Position numbers and translations under genes: made by a program
Assembly (NCBI RefSeq): GCF_019492185.1
Contig: NZ_JAICCF010000002.1
Location: forward strand, 434,001 to 498,000
DNA from: Chitinophaga rhizophila
Lineage (GTDB): Bacteria; Bacteroidota; Bacteroidia; Chitinophagales; Chitinophagaceae
DNA: 64,000 nt
Reading direction: 5' to 3'
Notes under the pieces: generated by a model
Seen by the model: only the letters and a program-made list of their open reading frames with translations
What the model was told of the DNA's origin: nothing
Databases searched by the model: none
Shown: positions 1 through 9,700 of the stretch, piece after piece
Numbering within the stretch: the stretch's first letter is position 1
Layout: every line of letters starts with the position of its first letter

Positions 1-35
1 TTACCAAAGTGAAGAGGTCAGGAAGCAGGTGCTTA

Positions 36-623
36 TCAGTCCTGGTATCCTAATAGCCGATGTATCTGGAGATATTGTACCAGCATTATCGTCTTGGCAT
101 CTCTGATCTCTCCACTTTTCACCATCTCTAATACAGTTGCAAACGGTAGTTCCAGCACCTCAATGTTCTCTTGCTCGTGTTCAAGCCCGCCGCCCGCTCC
201 GATTTTCATCAAAGGAGTATACTCTGCAACAAAGAAATACAGTATTTCGGTCACCGAGCCAGGAGACATATACGCTTCAAAGACTTTTTCAATGTTATTG
301 ATCCTGTAACCGGTTTCTTCCTCCGTTTCTCTGCGGATACAGTCTTCTGCATTATCCTTATCAAGTAATCCAGCACAAGCTTCTATCATCATCCCATCTT
401 TGTTACCATTAATGTAAGTAGGCAATCTGAACTGCCGGGTCAGAATAACGGTCTGCTGCTCCTTATTGTATAATAAAATAGTGGCCCCATTGCCCCTGTC
501 ATAGGCTTCGCGGATTTGCACCTCCTGTTTGCCACCTGGCAGCGTTCGCTCATAAGTGATCTTCTTGAGTATATACCAATTATCTGAAAGGATGGTAGTA
601 TCGAGAATCTTAACGTTGTTCAT
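36..623 (-). CDS. nudK: NUDIX hydrolase, GDP-mannose pyrophosphatase NudK type
   Basis: About 195 residues. The family hydrolyses GDP-mannose and related nucleotide sugars in the cytoplasm to a sugar phosphate and a nucleoside monophosphate. The NUDIX box is visible as AGLLDKDN followed by RETEEETGY. Flanking motifs typical of NudK are also present: DRGNGATILLYN, RQFRLPTYINGN and YMSPGSVTE. From memory the E. coli protein aligns over its whole length. I chose the ATG at 623 because it gives the same N-terminal length as E. coli NudK; an in-frame ATG at 644 would add seven residues (MSKYDCI). The box has Asn where the first Glu usually stands. The gene diverges from pncB across about 180 bp. 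The substrate is inferred from family resemblance. Confidence 0.85.
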   Translation of the reverse strand: MNNVKILDTTILSDNWYILKKITYERTLPGGKQEVQIREAYDRGNGATILLYNKEQQTVILTRQFRLPTYINGNKDGMMIEACAGLLDKDNAEDCIRRETEEETGYRINNIEKVFEAYMSPGSVTEILYFFVAEYTPLMKIGAGGGLEHEQENIEVLELPFATVLEMVKSGEIRDAKTIMLVQYLQIHRLLGYQD

Positions 624-807
624 TATACAATCATATTTAGACATATACCGGGGATATTAACTTCAGCCACACAACAGTGAATTTAGTACAATATGTGGGA
701 AACCTGCTATATTCTCCCCTTCCTTCCCCGTTAAATTGGCGTTAATCATTCACTATCCATAGGAGACATACAGGATGAATCTGGCAACAGAATTGCGGTA
801 AAGCGAT

Positions 808-1983
808 ATGCGAAGACCACTACTTCTGTCAATACTTGACAACGACTTCTATAAGTTTACCATGCAACAGGGAGCAATGATGCTGTACCCGTATGCGAAG
901 GCCAGGTATGCCTTTATTAACCGTGGAAAACATGCTTTCCCTCCAGGCTTTGCAACGGCCCTTCAGGCGGCTGTTGATGATATGGCAATGCTGCAGTTAA
1001 CAAGAGAAGAAAAACGCTTTCTGGCTGTGACATGTCCATATCTGTCGCCGGTATACCTCGACTTTCTGGAGGGATACCGCTATATGCCATCTGAAGTAAA
1101 TATTGAACAAGAGGGAGACCAGGTGTCCGTAACCATAGAGGGACCCTGGTATAGGACTATCCTTTGGGAGGTACCGCTGATGGCCCTTATCTGTGAACTA
1201 TACTATACCCTTACCGGCAAAGACCGGATCAGCGATGAAGAAGTGAGTGAAAAGACACGTCAGAAGATTGAAAACTATATTAAACTACAGGTGACGGTGG
1301 CCGAATTTGGCACCAGGAGGCGTCACTCCTACGACGTACACAACCTGGTAATGCAAGCATTGAAAACATATGGGAACGGCAGCTTTATAGGCACCAGTAA
1401 CGTTCATATGGCTATGAAATATCAGACCAAGCCTATAGGCACCCATGCACATGAGTGGTTTATGTTCCATGCTGCTCATTATGGCTTCCAGATGGCCAAC
1501 GGACTCGCCCTCGAAAGCTGGACGAACGTATACCGGGGCGACCTGGGTATTGCGTTGTCTGATACCTATACTACTGACGTCTTCTTCCGGCAATTCGATA
1601 AAATGTACTCTAAGCTGTTCGACGGTGTACGACACGACAGTGGCGACCCAATACTGTTTGCCGAAAAAGTCATTGCACATTACCACAAGCTCGGCATTAA
1701 TCCCATGGGTAAAACGATCATCTTTTCAGACGGATTAAACTATGAGAAGGTAGCGCGTATTGCAACGGCATGCCGCAATAAAATCGGCATGTCTTTCGGT
1801 ATAGGTACTAGTCTGACTAATGACGTCGGACCAGCTGCTATGAATATTGTTATCAAGATGACAGCTGCGAGTCCGGAGGGAGATGAATGGACGCCTGTTG
1901 TAAAGCTCTCTGATGAGCAGGGAAAATATACTGGCAACAGCGAGATGATTGAACTGGCTAAACAAATTCTGCATATTACCTAA
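808..1983 (+). CDS. pncB: Nicotinate phosphoribosyltransferase
   Basis: 391 residues, the usual length for bacterial NAPRTase. It condenses nicotinate with PRPP to nicotinate mononucleotide, with ATP hydrolysis, in the Preiss-Handler salvage route to NAD. The N-terminal motif LDNDFYKFTMQQ is characteristic. FGTRRRHSYDVHN and GTSNVHMA follow, and then GTHAHEW at residues 211-217, whose second histidine (H215) corresponds to the histidine phosphorylated in the Salmonella enzyme. DGVRHDSGDP and the phosphate-binding stretch IIFSDGLN, then GIGTSLTND, complete the fold. It starts with ATG. The FRG-domain gene begins 14 bp after the stop, so the two are probably co-transcribed. Nothing looks broken. 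Confidence 0.95.
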   Translation: MRRPLLLSILDNDFYKFTMQQGAMMLYPYAKARYAFINRGKHAFPPGFATALQAAVDDMAMLQLTREEKRFLAVTCPYLSPVYLDFLEGYRYMPSEVNIEQEGDQVSVTIEGPWYRTILWEVPLMALICELYYTLTGKDRISDEEVSEKTRQKIENYIKLQVTVAEFGTRRRHSYDVHNLVMQALKTYGNGSFIGTSNVHMAMKYQTKPIGTHAHEWFMFHAAHYGFQMANGLALESWTNVYRGDLGIALSDTYTTDVFFRQFDKMYSKLFDGVRHDSGDPILFAEKVIAHYHKLGINPMGKTIIFSDGLNYEKVARIATACRNKIGMSFGIGTSLTNDVGPAAMNIVIKMTAASPEGDEWTPVVKLSDEQGKYTGNSEMIELAKQILHIT

Positions 1984-1997
1984 GTTAACCGCATCGT

Positions 1998-2726
1998 ATG
2001 AAGGAAGTCGAAGTAGATAATATCCGGGATTATCTGGAACTGATCAGTACGAACAAAAGATTGAAAGTACAGGAGAATAATCTTAATGAGTTCGTTTTCC
2101 GTGGACAAATTGCCGACTACCCCCTATTTCCCAAAATAGGCCGGTTGAGGGCAAAAGGCGACCTGATAGCCACAGAAAGGGCCATGCTGAACGAATTTAA
2201 GCGCAGCAATCCGCTACTGGTAGAACAACAGGGATCGCTGACTGACTGGGACTACCTCACCCTGGGGCAGCATTTCGGACTTCCTACACGCCTACTGGAC
2301 TGGTCTACCAATGCCCTGACTGCCCTTTGGTTTGCTGTGTCAGGACACAGTACGGAATGGTTACCGGCAGGCGCTTATGCTGTAGTGTGGATACTAATGC
2401 CTGGTGACGAGGATTTCGACTTCGATCAGGAGCATGTACATCCCTTTGATCTTCCTGCTACCAAGATATTCAAGCCCCGTCTGATCAAGCAACGGATCAA
2501 TAGCCAGTCAGGAGTATTTACCCTACCCTCTACTGCAGAGATACTGGAGACCAAGTATATGAACGAGAGCGACTCTTATGATCAGAAGCTGATCAAAGTA
2601 CGTATTCCTACGGGCAACCTGGCAGACATCAGAAACGAGCTAAACACCCTCGGGGTCAATGCATTTACAATTTTCCCCGAACTGGAGGGATTGTGCGCAT
2701 ATCTTCAATGGCGGTACTTTGAATAG
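1998..2726 (+). CDS. FRG domain-containing protein
   Basis: 242 residues, cytoplasmic (no signal or membrane segment). The name-giving FRG motif is in EFVFRGQ at residues 31-37, and the second signature of the family, GQHFGLPTRLLDW, lies at about residues 90-102. A C-terminal block (FTIFPELEGLCAYLQW) is also usual for the family. The biochemical function of FRG proteins is not established, so none is assigned. It follows pncB by 14 bp on the same strand and ends near a terminator shared with the convergent metalloprotease gene. Its coupling to an NAD salvage gene is the only contextual clue and may be accidental. Confidence 0.8.
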   Translation: MKEVEVDNIRDYLELISTNKRLKVQENNLNEFVFRGQIADYPLFPKIGRLRAKGDLIATERAMLNEFKRSNPLLVEQQGSLTDWDYLTLGQHFGLPTRLLDWSTNALTALWFAVSGHSTEWLPAGAYAVVWILMPGDEDFDFDQEHVHPFDLPATKIFKPRLIKQRINSQSGVFTLPSTAEILETKYMNESDSYDQKLIKVRIPTGNLADIRNELNTLGVNAFTIFPELEGLCAYLQWRYFE

Positions 2727-2739
2727 AGGATATAAAAAA

Positions 2740-2764
2740 GCCGGGCTGGGGAACCAGCGCCGGC
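2740..2764 (-). terminator. Hairpin terminator between convergent genes
   Basis: GCCGGGCTGG pairs with CCAGCGCCGGC across a GGAA loop, with one bulge. A run of six A on the plus strand just to the left becomes a U-tract for the minus-strand transcript, so it best serves the metalloprotease operon. Confidence 0.7.
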
Positions 2765-2786
2765 ATTACATTCATCACTCTAATAC

Positions 2787-5222
2787 TTACTTATCGTCGC
2801 CTTTCAGCGCTTTATCTATTGTTTTCATCAACATCGCTTTGTGCGTTTGATTCAGTGCTCCCGGCACATTGCTGATCATCATTTCATTCTTTAACTGCTG
2901 CAGGTGTGCACGTGCATACAGGTGTGCATCGCTACGCTCTACATTGTTAAGCATCCTGCCTTCTTTTGGCTTAGCAGTATTCACTGCAATTATCAGTTTC
3001 TCCACGTACATACGCTGGAGGTTCCTGTAATAGGTATCTTTCAGCGCATCACCGGTGAGAGGTTTCCAGATAGCTTTCTTCACATCCGCCAGGTACTCGG
3101 TAACAGTGTATATCTCTTTACCGTCTGAATACTTCTGTATGAGGTTGTACATCATACCAGCATTCAGAATAGTGACCAGCATGTTATTCTGCGCTGTCGC
3201 TATTTCGTCCATTTCATTCATCTTCAGTCTGGCGGCGATTTCCCTGTTATACAGCCATAAAGGCGGCTCCATCAGGTTGCGACCGATGAAGTTCAGCGCT
3301 TCCTTCACTTTCGCCTTAGGGATGCGTTCTACTACATTACCCGGCTGATCCGCACTCTTATTAGTGATGTACTGTCCGCCGATGTACTTCATCACATGAT
3401 ACAGGTAACGGCTGTACTGCTTTACAACACCCTTGTACATACGGTCCAGGTTACCATCCATGTCGCCATCTTCTGCGGTCCATTTGATGAGTTCAGGTAC
3501 TACCCTTTTCAGGTTTTTAATACCATACTCGTTGGCCACCATCACGTTATCGCTGAGATCTTCTGACTGACTTCTGGGGTCTTCGCCCTTGCCTTCCCCT
3601 CCAAACCAGAGGCGTGGGTTTGCAGCCAGACTATCCACGATCCATTTATTGAGAACCTTGCTGTCTTCAAATTCATCTTTGGTATTGAAGATCAGTTTAT
3701 ACCCCCATTGAACAGCCCATTTATCATAAGCGCCGATACGTGGGTATAATCCTGCCTTACCTATCTTATCTTCCGGTTGTGCCACATAGTTGAACCGGGC
3801 ATAGTCCATGATAGATACGGTATGTCCGTTGGCCTCTACCCAGGTCTTATCCCTTAGTTTTTCTACCGGCGTCTGGCTACTGGCACCCATGTTATGACGT
3901 AGTCCGATGGTATGTCCTACTTCATGGGAAGAGACAAAGCGGATCAGGTCTCCCATCAGCTCATCGTCAAACTCCATCTTCCTGGCGCGGGGATCATTTG
4001 GCCCTACCTGGATCATGTACCAGTCGTGTATAAGCTTCATCACATTATGGTACCAGCCTACATGACTTTCTATAATCTCGCCGCTGCGCGGATCACTGAT
4101 GCGTGGACCATAAGCATTCGGGATAGGCGACGCCAGATAACGGATCACTGAGAAACGGGCATCTTCCAGGCTCATTGTGGTATCCTCTTCCGGCCATTCC
4201 TTTGCAGTAATCGCATTCTTAAAGCCGGCCTGCTCAAAAGCCTGCTGCCAGTCATTTACCCCTGCAATCAGGTAAGGACGCCATTTCTTAGGCGTAGCAG
4301 GATCAATATAATAGACGATCTGTCTGGCGGGCTCCACCAGCTCTCCCCGCTTATATTTCTCCATATCTTCCGGTTTAGGCTCCAGACGGTAGCGCTGAAT
4401 CAGATACTTCTCCTGTGATGCCTGCGCATCTTCGTCAAACAGGAAGTACTTGCTGGCCATATAACCCACCCTTTCGTCAAAAAGACGCTTCCTCATAGGC
4501 TCTTTCGGCAGCAATACCATGGACACGTTCATCTCCAGGGTGATGAAGCCTGACAGCGCAGCTGCAGGGATAGCTACGCCGGTAGTAGAATAAGTACGTG
4601 TTGTACGTACTTCCACATTGATCGGGTAAGGCTTGATGCTATTGATGAAAGAACGATCATCAGCAGGGCTGCCCAGTTTCAGATCACTTTTCACGTCACT
4701 ATCCAACGAGAGTGCACCGTTATCTTTTCTGAAAAAGTCAGTGACATCAATTACCATATTACCACCCGGACCATAGGTTTTAATGTCAAAAGCGGCAGCA
4801 ATTGGCTTCACAGAAGATGACTGTACGGCTTTCGCAATAGCCTGGGTACTGTCCTTTACACGCGCAGAGAAAATGTCTACACGCATCAGGAGTTTGTTAC
4901 CCTGGCCTCTCTCAAAATAGATGGTACGCTCGCTGGCTTTCTCGCCACCATATACACCAGACATCTCTGGTGTACTGATAAAGCGGCTTACTACCAATAT
5001 ATCCCTTTTCAACAGGGAGTCCGGTATCTCAAAGAAATACTTGTTGTCAACCAGATGAACAGTGAACATCCCCTGACGGGTAACAGCATCCTTTGTAATA
5101 ACTTTCTCATAAGCCATGACTTTGCTGGGTTTAGCAGAGTCGGCGGCTGGTTTAACTTTGTCCTGGGCATGAGCCGCCATTACCATGGTGAGTAATGACA
5201 GCCCCATCATAATTCTCTTCAT
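2787..5222 (-). CDS. Secreted zinc-dependent metalloprotease (metzincin-like, DUF5117/DUF5118 type)
   Basis: 811 residues with a signal peptide of about 20 residues ending in AHAQ. The zinc site is HEVGHTIGLRHN, with H433, E434, H437 and H443, matching the metzincin pattern HExxHxxGxxH. SIMDY about 30 residues later is a plausible Met-turn. The long N-terminal half and the overall length fit the Bacteroidota family annotated as zinc-dependent metalloprotease with DUF5117/DUF5118 domains. It is the last gene of a minus-strand run: ECF sigma, FecR, STN-SusC, SusD, then this protease, with only 31 bp to SusD. The context suggests it degrades a protein whose peptides enter through the SusCD pair. 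The substrate cannot be read from sequence. Confidence 0.88.
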   Translation of the reverse strand: MKRIMMGLSLLTMVMAAHAQDKVKPAADSAKPSKVMAYEKVITKDAVTRQGMFTVHLVDNKYFFEIPDSLLKRDILVVSRFISTPEMSGVYGGEKASERTIYFERGQGNKLLMRVDIFSARVKDSTQAIAKAVQSSSVKPIAAAFDIKTYGPGGNMVIDVTDFFRKDNGALSLDSDVKSDLKLGSPADDRSFINSIKPYPINVEVRTTRTYSTTGVAIPAAALSGFITLEMNVSMVLLPKEPMRKRLFDERVGYMASKYFLFDEDAQASQEKYLIQRYRLEPKPEDMEKYKRGELVEPARQIVYYIDPATPKKWRPYLIAGVNDWQQAFEQAGFKNAITAKEWPEEDTTMSLEDARFSVIRYLASPIPNAYGPRISDPRSGEIIESHVGWYHNVMKLIHDWYMIQVGPNDPRARKMEFDDELMGDLIRFVSSHEVGHTIGLRHNMGASSQTPVEKLRDKTWVEANGHTVSIMDYARFNYVAQPEDKIGKAGLYPRIGAYDKWAVQWGYKLIFNTKDEFEDSKVLNKWIVDSLAANPRLWFGGEGKGEDPRSQSEDLSDNVMVANEYGIKNLKRVVPELIKWTAEDGDMDGNLDRMYKGVVKQYSRYLYHVMKYIGGQYITNKSADQPGNVVERIPKAKVKEALNFIGRNLMEPPLWLYNREIAARLKMNEMDEIATAQNNMLVTILNAGMMYNLIQKYSDGKEIYTVTEYLADVKKAIWKPLTGDALKDTYYRNLQRMYVEKLIIAVNTAKPKEGRMLNNVERSDAHLYARAHLQQLKNEMMISNVPGALNQTHKAMLMKTIDKALKGDDK

Positions 5223-5253
5223 GTTGAAACTTGTATGTTAGATGTCTTTCTCC

Positions 5254-6681
5254 TTACCAGGGAATGACTTCATTAGTATTAAGTGTAAGTGACGGGTTTT
5301 TCTTCAGTACATCCTGTGCAAATGGAATGATGTACATATAAGAGTTAGGCGGCAGTTTATATTCTACCTGCGGCACAGAAGTATTTACCAATGGGAACTT
5401 ATGTACAACTGTTTTAGCATAGTCGGGCTCTGTGTTCAGCCTGCGAAGGTCCCAGAAACGGTGGAAACCGAACAACAACTCTTTCCTTCTTTCCTTGATA
5501 ACGATATCAACGGTTTCCTTGATGGTAGCTGGTGTTTCCAGGTGTGCCTCCAAAGGATCAACGATACGCTTCGCCCGCAGGTCATTGATCAGGTCCATAG
5601 CGGCAGCCAGGTTGTTCTGACGTGCATAACATTCGGCCATCATTAACAGTACCTCGGTCGTCTTCATACCAACTGTGATGTTAAAGAAGTCGGTAAATTT
5701 CACGTTCCAGTATGCTGTATTGGAGCCAATATCAAGAAACGACCTGTTGGTAGTATTAAAGAACATGGTAAAACGGGCATCGGTAGGGCCGAACAGTTCT
5801 TTCAGCTCAGGGCTGATGATATAGCTATATCCGAAGTTCAGTTCATTACGGCCATTCATATACATATAACTGAGCACCTCCGGATTCTTACCGGCAGTGA
5901 TAGCGCCGGATGCAAACCCACCAACGGCCTTGTAAGCTACCAGGTCAAACACCTTATTGTTGTAGGACATAGATTGCTGTGCAGCAGCCACACATTTGTC
6001 CCACTCGCGTTTGAACAGGTGTACCTTTGCTTTCAGCGCCCAGGCGAATGCCAGCGACGGGTGATATACATCTACCGGTGTTGCCTGCAGAAAAGGAATA
6101 GATTCATCCAGATCTTTTTCTATAAAGGCATATGTCTCAGCTACTGTGGACTTTACGGGAACGGCTTCCAGGTCATATTTATCCATGATACAGATACCGC
6201 CGTCAGTTGCTGCTGTTTCGGGCACATAAGGACGACCAAACGTATTCAGAATCACAAAGTGGTCAAACGCACGCAGTACTCTTGCTTCTGCCTTCGCCAG
6301 CTTCTTCATATCCTCATCTCCCTTGCTATCATCTACCAGCGTGATCACCATATTCCACCTGTTGATGTATTTATAAGCCTGATTATACAGGGAGGATGCT
6401 GTCATCCTGTTGACGCGGTTTTCTGTCGTATCAGCGGTGAAGTTGATAATATCAATGTTCTTCAATGCGCCAATTACATTCGACTCTTTCATCCACTGAT
6501 CATCCACCAGGTACTGGAAGTTTCCGACAGGATAACCTCTGTTTGGCAGACTGACCATTTTATAGAAGTCTTCTGTTGATTCAATTACCAGCTGTCCTTT
6601 CGGAACTATGTCAAGGTATTTATTGCACGATGTAAGTGCTGCAATAACGAATATGTATATAAAGTGAAATCCTGATTTCAT
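5254..6681 (-). CDS. RagB/SusD family nutrient-binding lipoprotein
   Basis: 475 residues. The signal peptide ends in a lipobox (LTSC, Cys19), so it is lipid-anchored, probably on the outer face of the outer membrane as the lid of the SusC channel. NKYLDIVPKGQ after the cysteine is the standard SusD start. The C-terminal stretch IIKERRKELLFGFHRFWDLRRLN is the conserved SusD motif with the R-R-x-E-L-x-F core, and the protein ends with IIPFAQDVLKKNPSLTLN, as SusD proteins usually do. It lies 19 bp downstream of the SusC gene and 31 bp upstream of the metalloprotease gene, so ligand capture probably concerns peptides, as for RagB, more than glycans. That last point is inference. Confidence 0.93.
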   Translation of the reverse strand: MKSGFHFIYIFVIAALTSCNKYLDIVPKGQLVIESTEDFYKMVSLPNRGYPVGNFQYLVDDQWMKESNVIGALKNIDIINFTADTTENRVNRMTASSLYNQAYKYINRWNMVITLVDDSKGDEDMKKLAKAEARVLRAFDHFVILNTFGRPYVPETAATDGGICIMDKYDLEAVPVKSTVAETYAFIEKDLDESIPFLQATPVDVYHPSLAFAWALKAKVHLFKREWDKCVAAAQQSMSYNNKVFDLVAYKAVGGFASGAITAGKNPEVLSYMYMNGRNELNFGYSYIISPELKELFGPTDARFTMFFNTTNRSFLDIGSNTAYWNVKFTDFFNITVGMKTTEVLLMMAECYARQNNLAAAMDLINDLRAKRIVDPLEAHLETPATIKETVDIVIKERRKELLFGFHRFWDLRRLNTEPDYAKTVVHKFPLVNTSVPQVEYKLPPNSYMYIIPFAQDVLKKNPSLTLNTNEVIPW

Positions 6682-6700
6682 GCACTGATGTTTTTAATAA

Positions 6701-9700
6701 TTAGAAACTAACGGCTGCTCCGAAAAGGAAGGAACGTTGTGTAGGCAGATTCCTGGTACCACTGTTCAGGCTCATTGTCTCCGGATCCATATCATCCCCC
6801 GCTGCACTCCACATCCAAAGGTTGTTAGCCTGAGCGGTGAACTTCACATTTTTAGCGGCAATGCTTTTGCACAGATGTTGTGGCAAGGTGTAAGAAAGGT
6901 AGAGGTTACGTAGTTTAACAGACGTAGCGCTTACTACCTGGATGTCTGCATAACGCCATCCGGATGACAGGTTTGCGGCCTGGTTACGTAAAAGATCCGG
7001 GTAGTCAATCTCCATTCTTGGATTACCATTAGGATTAGCATCAGTATAACGGTTACCCAATGCTGCATTCAGCTGGTCGGTACCTGAAAAATCCATACGG
7101 TCTCTTCTCATCTGGTGACCGCCATAGAAGGCAAACATAGCGCCCAGTTCTACTGTTTTATAGCGGAAGCTCTGACGGAAAGAACCGTTGAACTTGGGTA
7201 TCATAGTACCTACACGCACGATCGCTGACGGGCTATTAACCTGTCTGAAGTCAGTTGGATTACCGTTCGCATCGAAGGTCAAATTCGGCTCCCCGTTTTC
7301 ATTCAGGATAAAAGGATAACCATTAATCATGCCTCCATATCTATAAGCATAGATAGAGTTGAATGGTGTATTCGCATAATAGTAATTAGTAGGTGAGCCG
7401 ATGTAAGAATACGCCGAGGTGGCAGCACTGGTCACTTTCTCAATACGGTTCCTGTTAAATGCCAGGACTATGTTAGACAACACACCGAAGTCTCCTTTTC
7501 GCAGCCATTCGGAAGACAGGCTCAGTTCAACACCCCTGTTTGACATAGCGCCATTGTTGATGGTCAGCGTATTGGTACCTACTGTAGGATCCAGATCTGT
7601 TGCTACGATCAGGTCAGAGCTATACTTTCTGTAGTAATCAATGCTACCTCTGAGAAGGCTATTGAACAAGGTAAAGTCTGTTCCAAAGTTGACAGTTGCT
7701 GTCTTTTCCCAACGCAGCTTCGGGTTAGGCATTGCCAGGATATCGGTGTATTGCAGTTCGGTAAACAGGTTGTCGCTTCTCAGTCTGGCGGTAATGTATG
7801 GTGATGAGTTCTGATCTATGTTACCATTAATACCATAGGTAGCGCGCACTTTCAGATAGTCCAGCCATTTTACATCATTCAGGAATGCTTCGTTGGTAGC
7901 GTTCCAGCCGGCACCGACTGACCATAAAGGACGGTTCCTGTATTTCGGATCAGTACCGAAAAGGTCTGTCTGATCAAGTCTGGCACTGGCTGTCAGGTTA
8001 TAGCGGCGATCAAAGGTATAACCAATATTACCATAATAAGATGCAAAACGGTGTCGGACCTCTTCTTTACGGTTGCCTGGCTGATAACCGATAGTGGTAT
8101 TACCAAACATATAGCTGTTGACACCTACCTGACCCAGACGATTCCAGTCTACCGGTTGAGAAGTCAGTGTTACTGGGTCATAGCCATAACGCAGATCGCT
8201 TACATTAACGGGCTGCAGCGATTGTCTCATCTCAAAACCGCCGAGGGCGATGAGGTCATGTGTTCTGCCATCAATCTCAAAGGATCTGTCAAAATCCAGC
8301 TGCTGACGGAAGGTAAAGTTGTTTGACTGCCTGTTCATCTGGTAGAGACGTCCATTGTAAGGCATCTCATGGGTGTATAAGTTACTGGTAGGATTATAGG
8401 TAGTCATCGCATTATAGAGATATCTCATCCTGTAATCATCCTTATTCGTCAGATTCTCTTCTTCCGTTCTGGAAGTCTCGTACTGAAACTTGATGCTGTA
8501 CTTCAGGCCAGCCAGCAATGTAGCATTGACATCTGCAAAGGTACGTATGCGCAAAGCCTGTAATTTAGCCCGGCTGTTATCCAGCTCATCAAGGAGGTTA
8601 AAGCTCAGTGATTTGAACTGCGTGTTTCCTTTGATCTGGTCAATAACGGTACCATTTACGTAGTCAGAGGTACTGAAGCCATCTCTGAAATATACGTAGT
8701 CTGAATACACCTTATTCCCGTTTTCATCAACTATACGGGAATAACGGGGTTGGGAAGTGTAATCAGTATATGTATTCTCTGCTTCTACTGCTTTTGAATA
8801 AGCGCCATTAGCACCGAAGGTGGCAGAGAGCCAGGTACGTGGTGTGAAGGTAGACTTCAGGTAGATATTCAGGTTTTCGCTGGTATTGCTACGTACCAGC
8901 TGGTTATTCCCATCGTAGTTGATGGACAGATAAGTGTTACTCTTTTCTGAGCCGGAGCTTACTGCTATGTTAAAACGCTTACGTGCTTCATTACGCCATA
9001 CGTTGTCATGGAACTGCTGGAAGTAATCATAGTTCTTTAGTTGCTCGATGGAGGCGTCTCTTTCATGCATACTGATTTCGCCGAGGCTTTCCCTTCTGTA
9101 CAGGTTATAGAGCGGCGTGAAGTATTTGATACTGTTTCCGCCGATGCTGCCATATGAGTTGAACAGCTCTTCCGCATTGGCGAAACGGCGTAATTCAGCC
9201 GCATAGATGTCTTTTTCGTAGTCTACCATCTGCGCAGTGGTAGCGTAATGCATTTTGCTGAGATCAGGACGTTCAGTGATAAAGTAGTCTGCATTCACAG
9301 ATACATTGAACTGGCCTCTCTTAGCCTTTTTAGTATTGATAACGATCACCCCGTTGGCAGCGCGCGCACCGTAGATGGAAGCAGCAGCAGCATCTTTCAG
9401 TACTGTTACAGATTCTACATCATAGGGGTTGATCATGTCGAGTGTATTTTCAGTCAGAAGGCCGTCCAGTACTACCAGTGGGTAGGTACCCACATTACCT
9501 GAGAAGGTACTGATACCACGCACAGTAGGCTCGTTCCTGTAAAGGCTCAGGCCGGGCGCTTTACCTTCCAGTGCCGCAATGAGGTCCGGGTTGATCTGTG
9601 CCTGTATATCCTTGGAAGATATGGTAGACACAGCGGCCGTCGAACGCTCTTTTGATATCTCCTGGTAACCGGTGTTGGTAATGGCAATTTCTTCAAGTGA

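Noticed and set aside
1..35. Possible end of another gene at the left edge
   Set aside because: Only a TAA on the minus strand at 1-3 is visible; too short to support a call.
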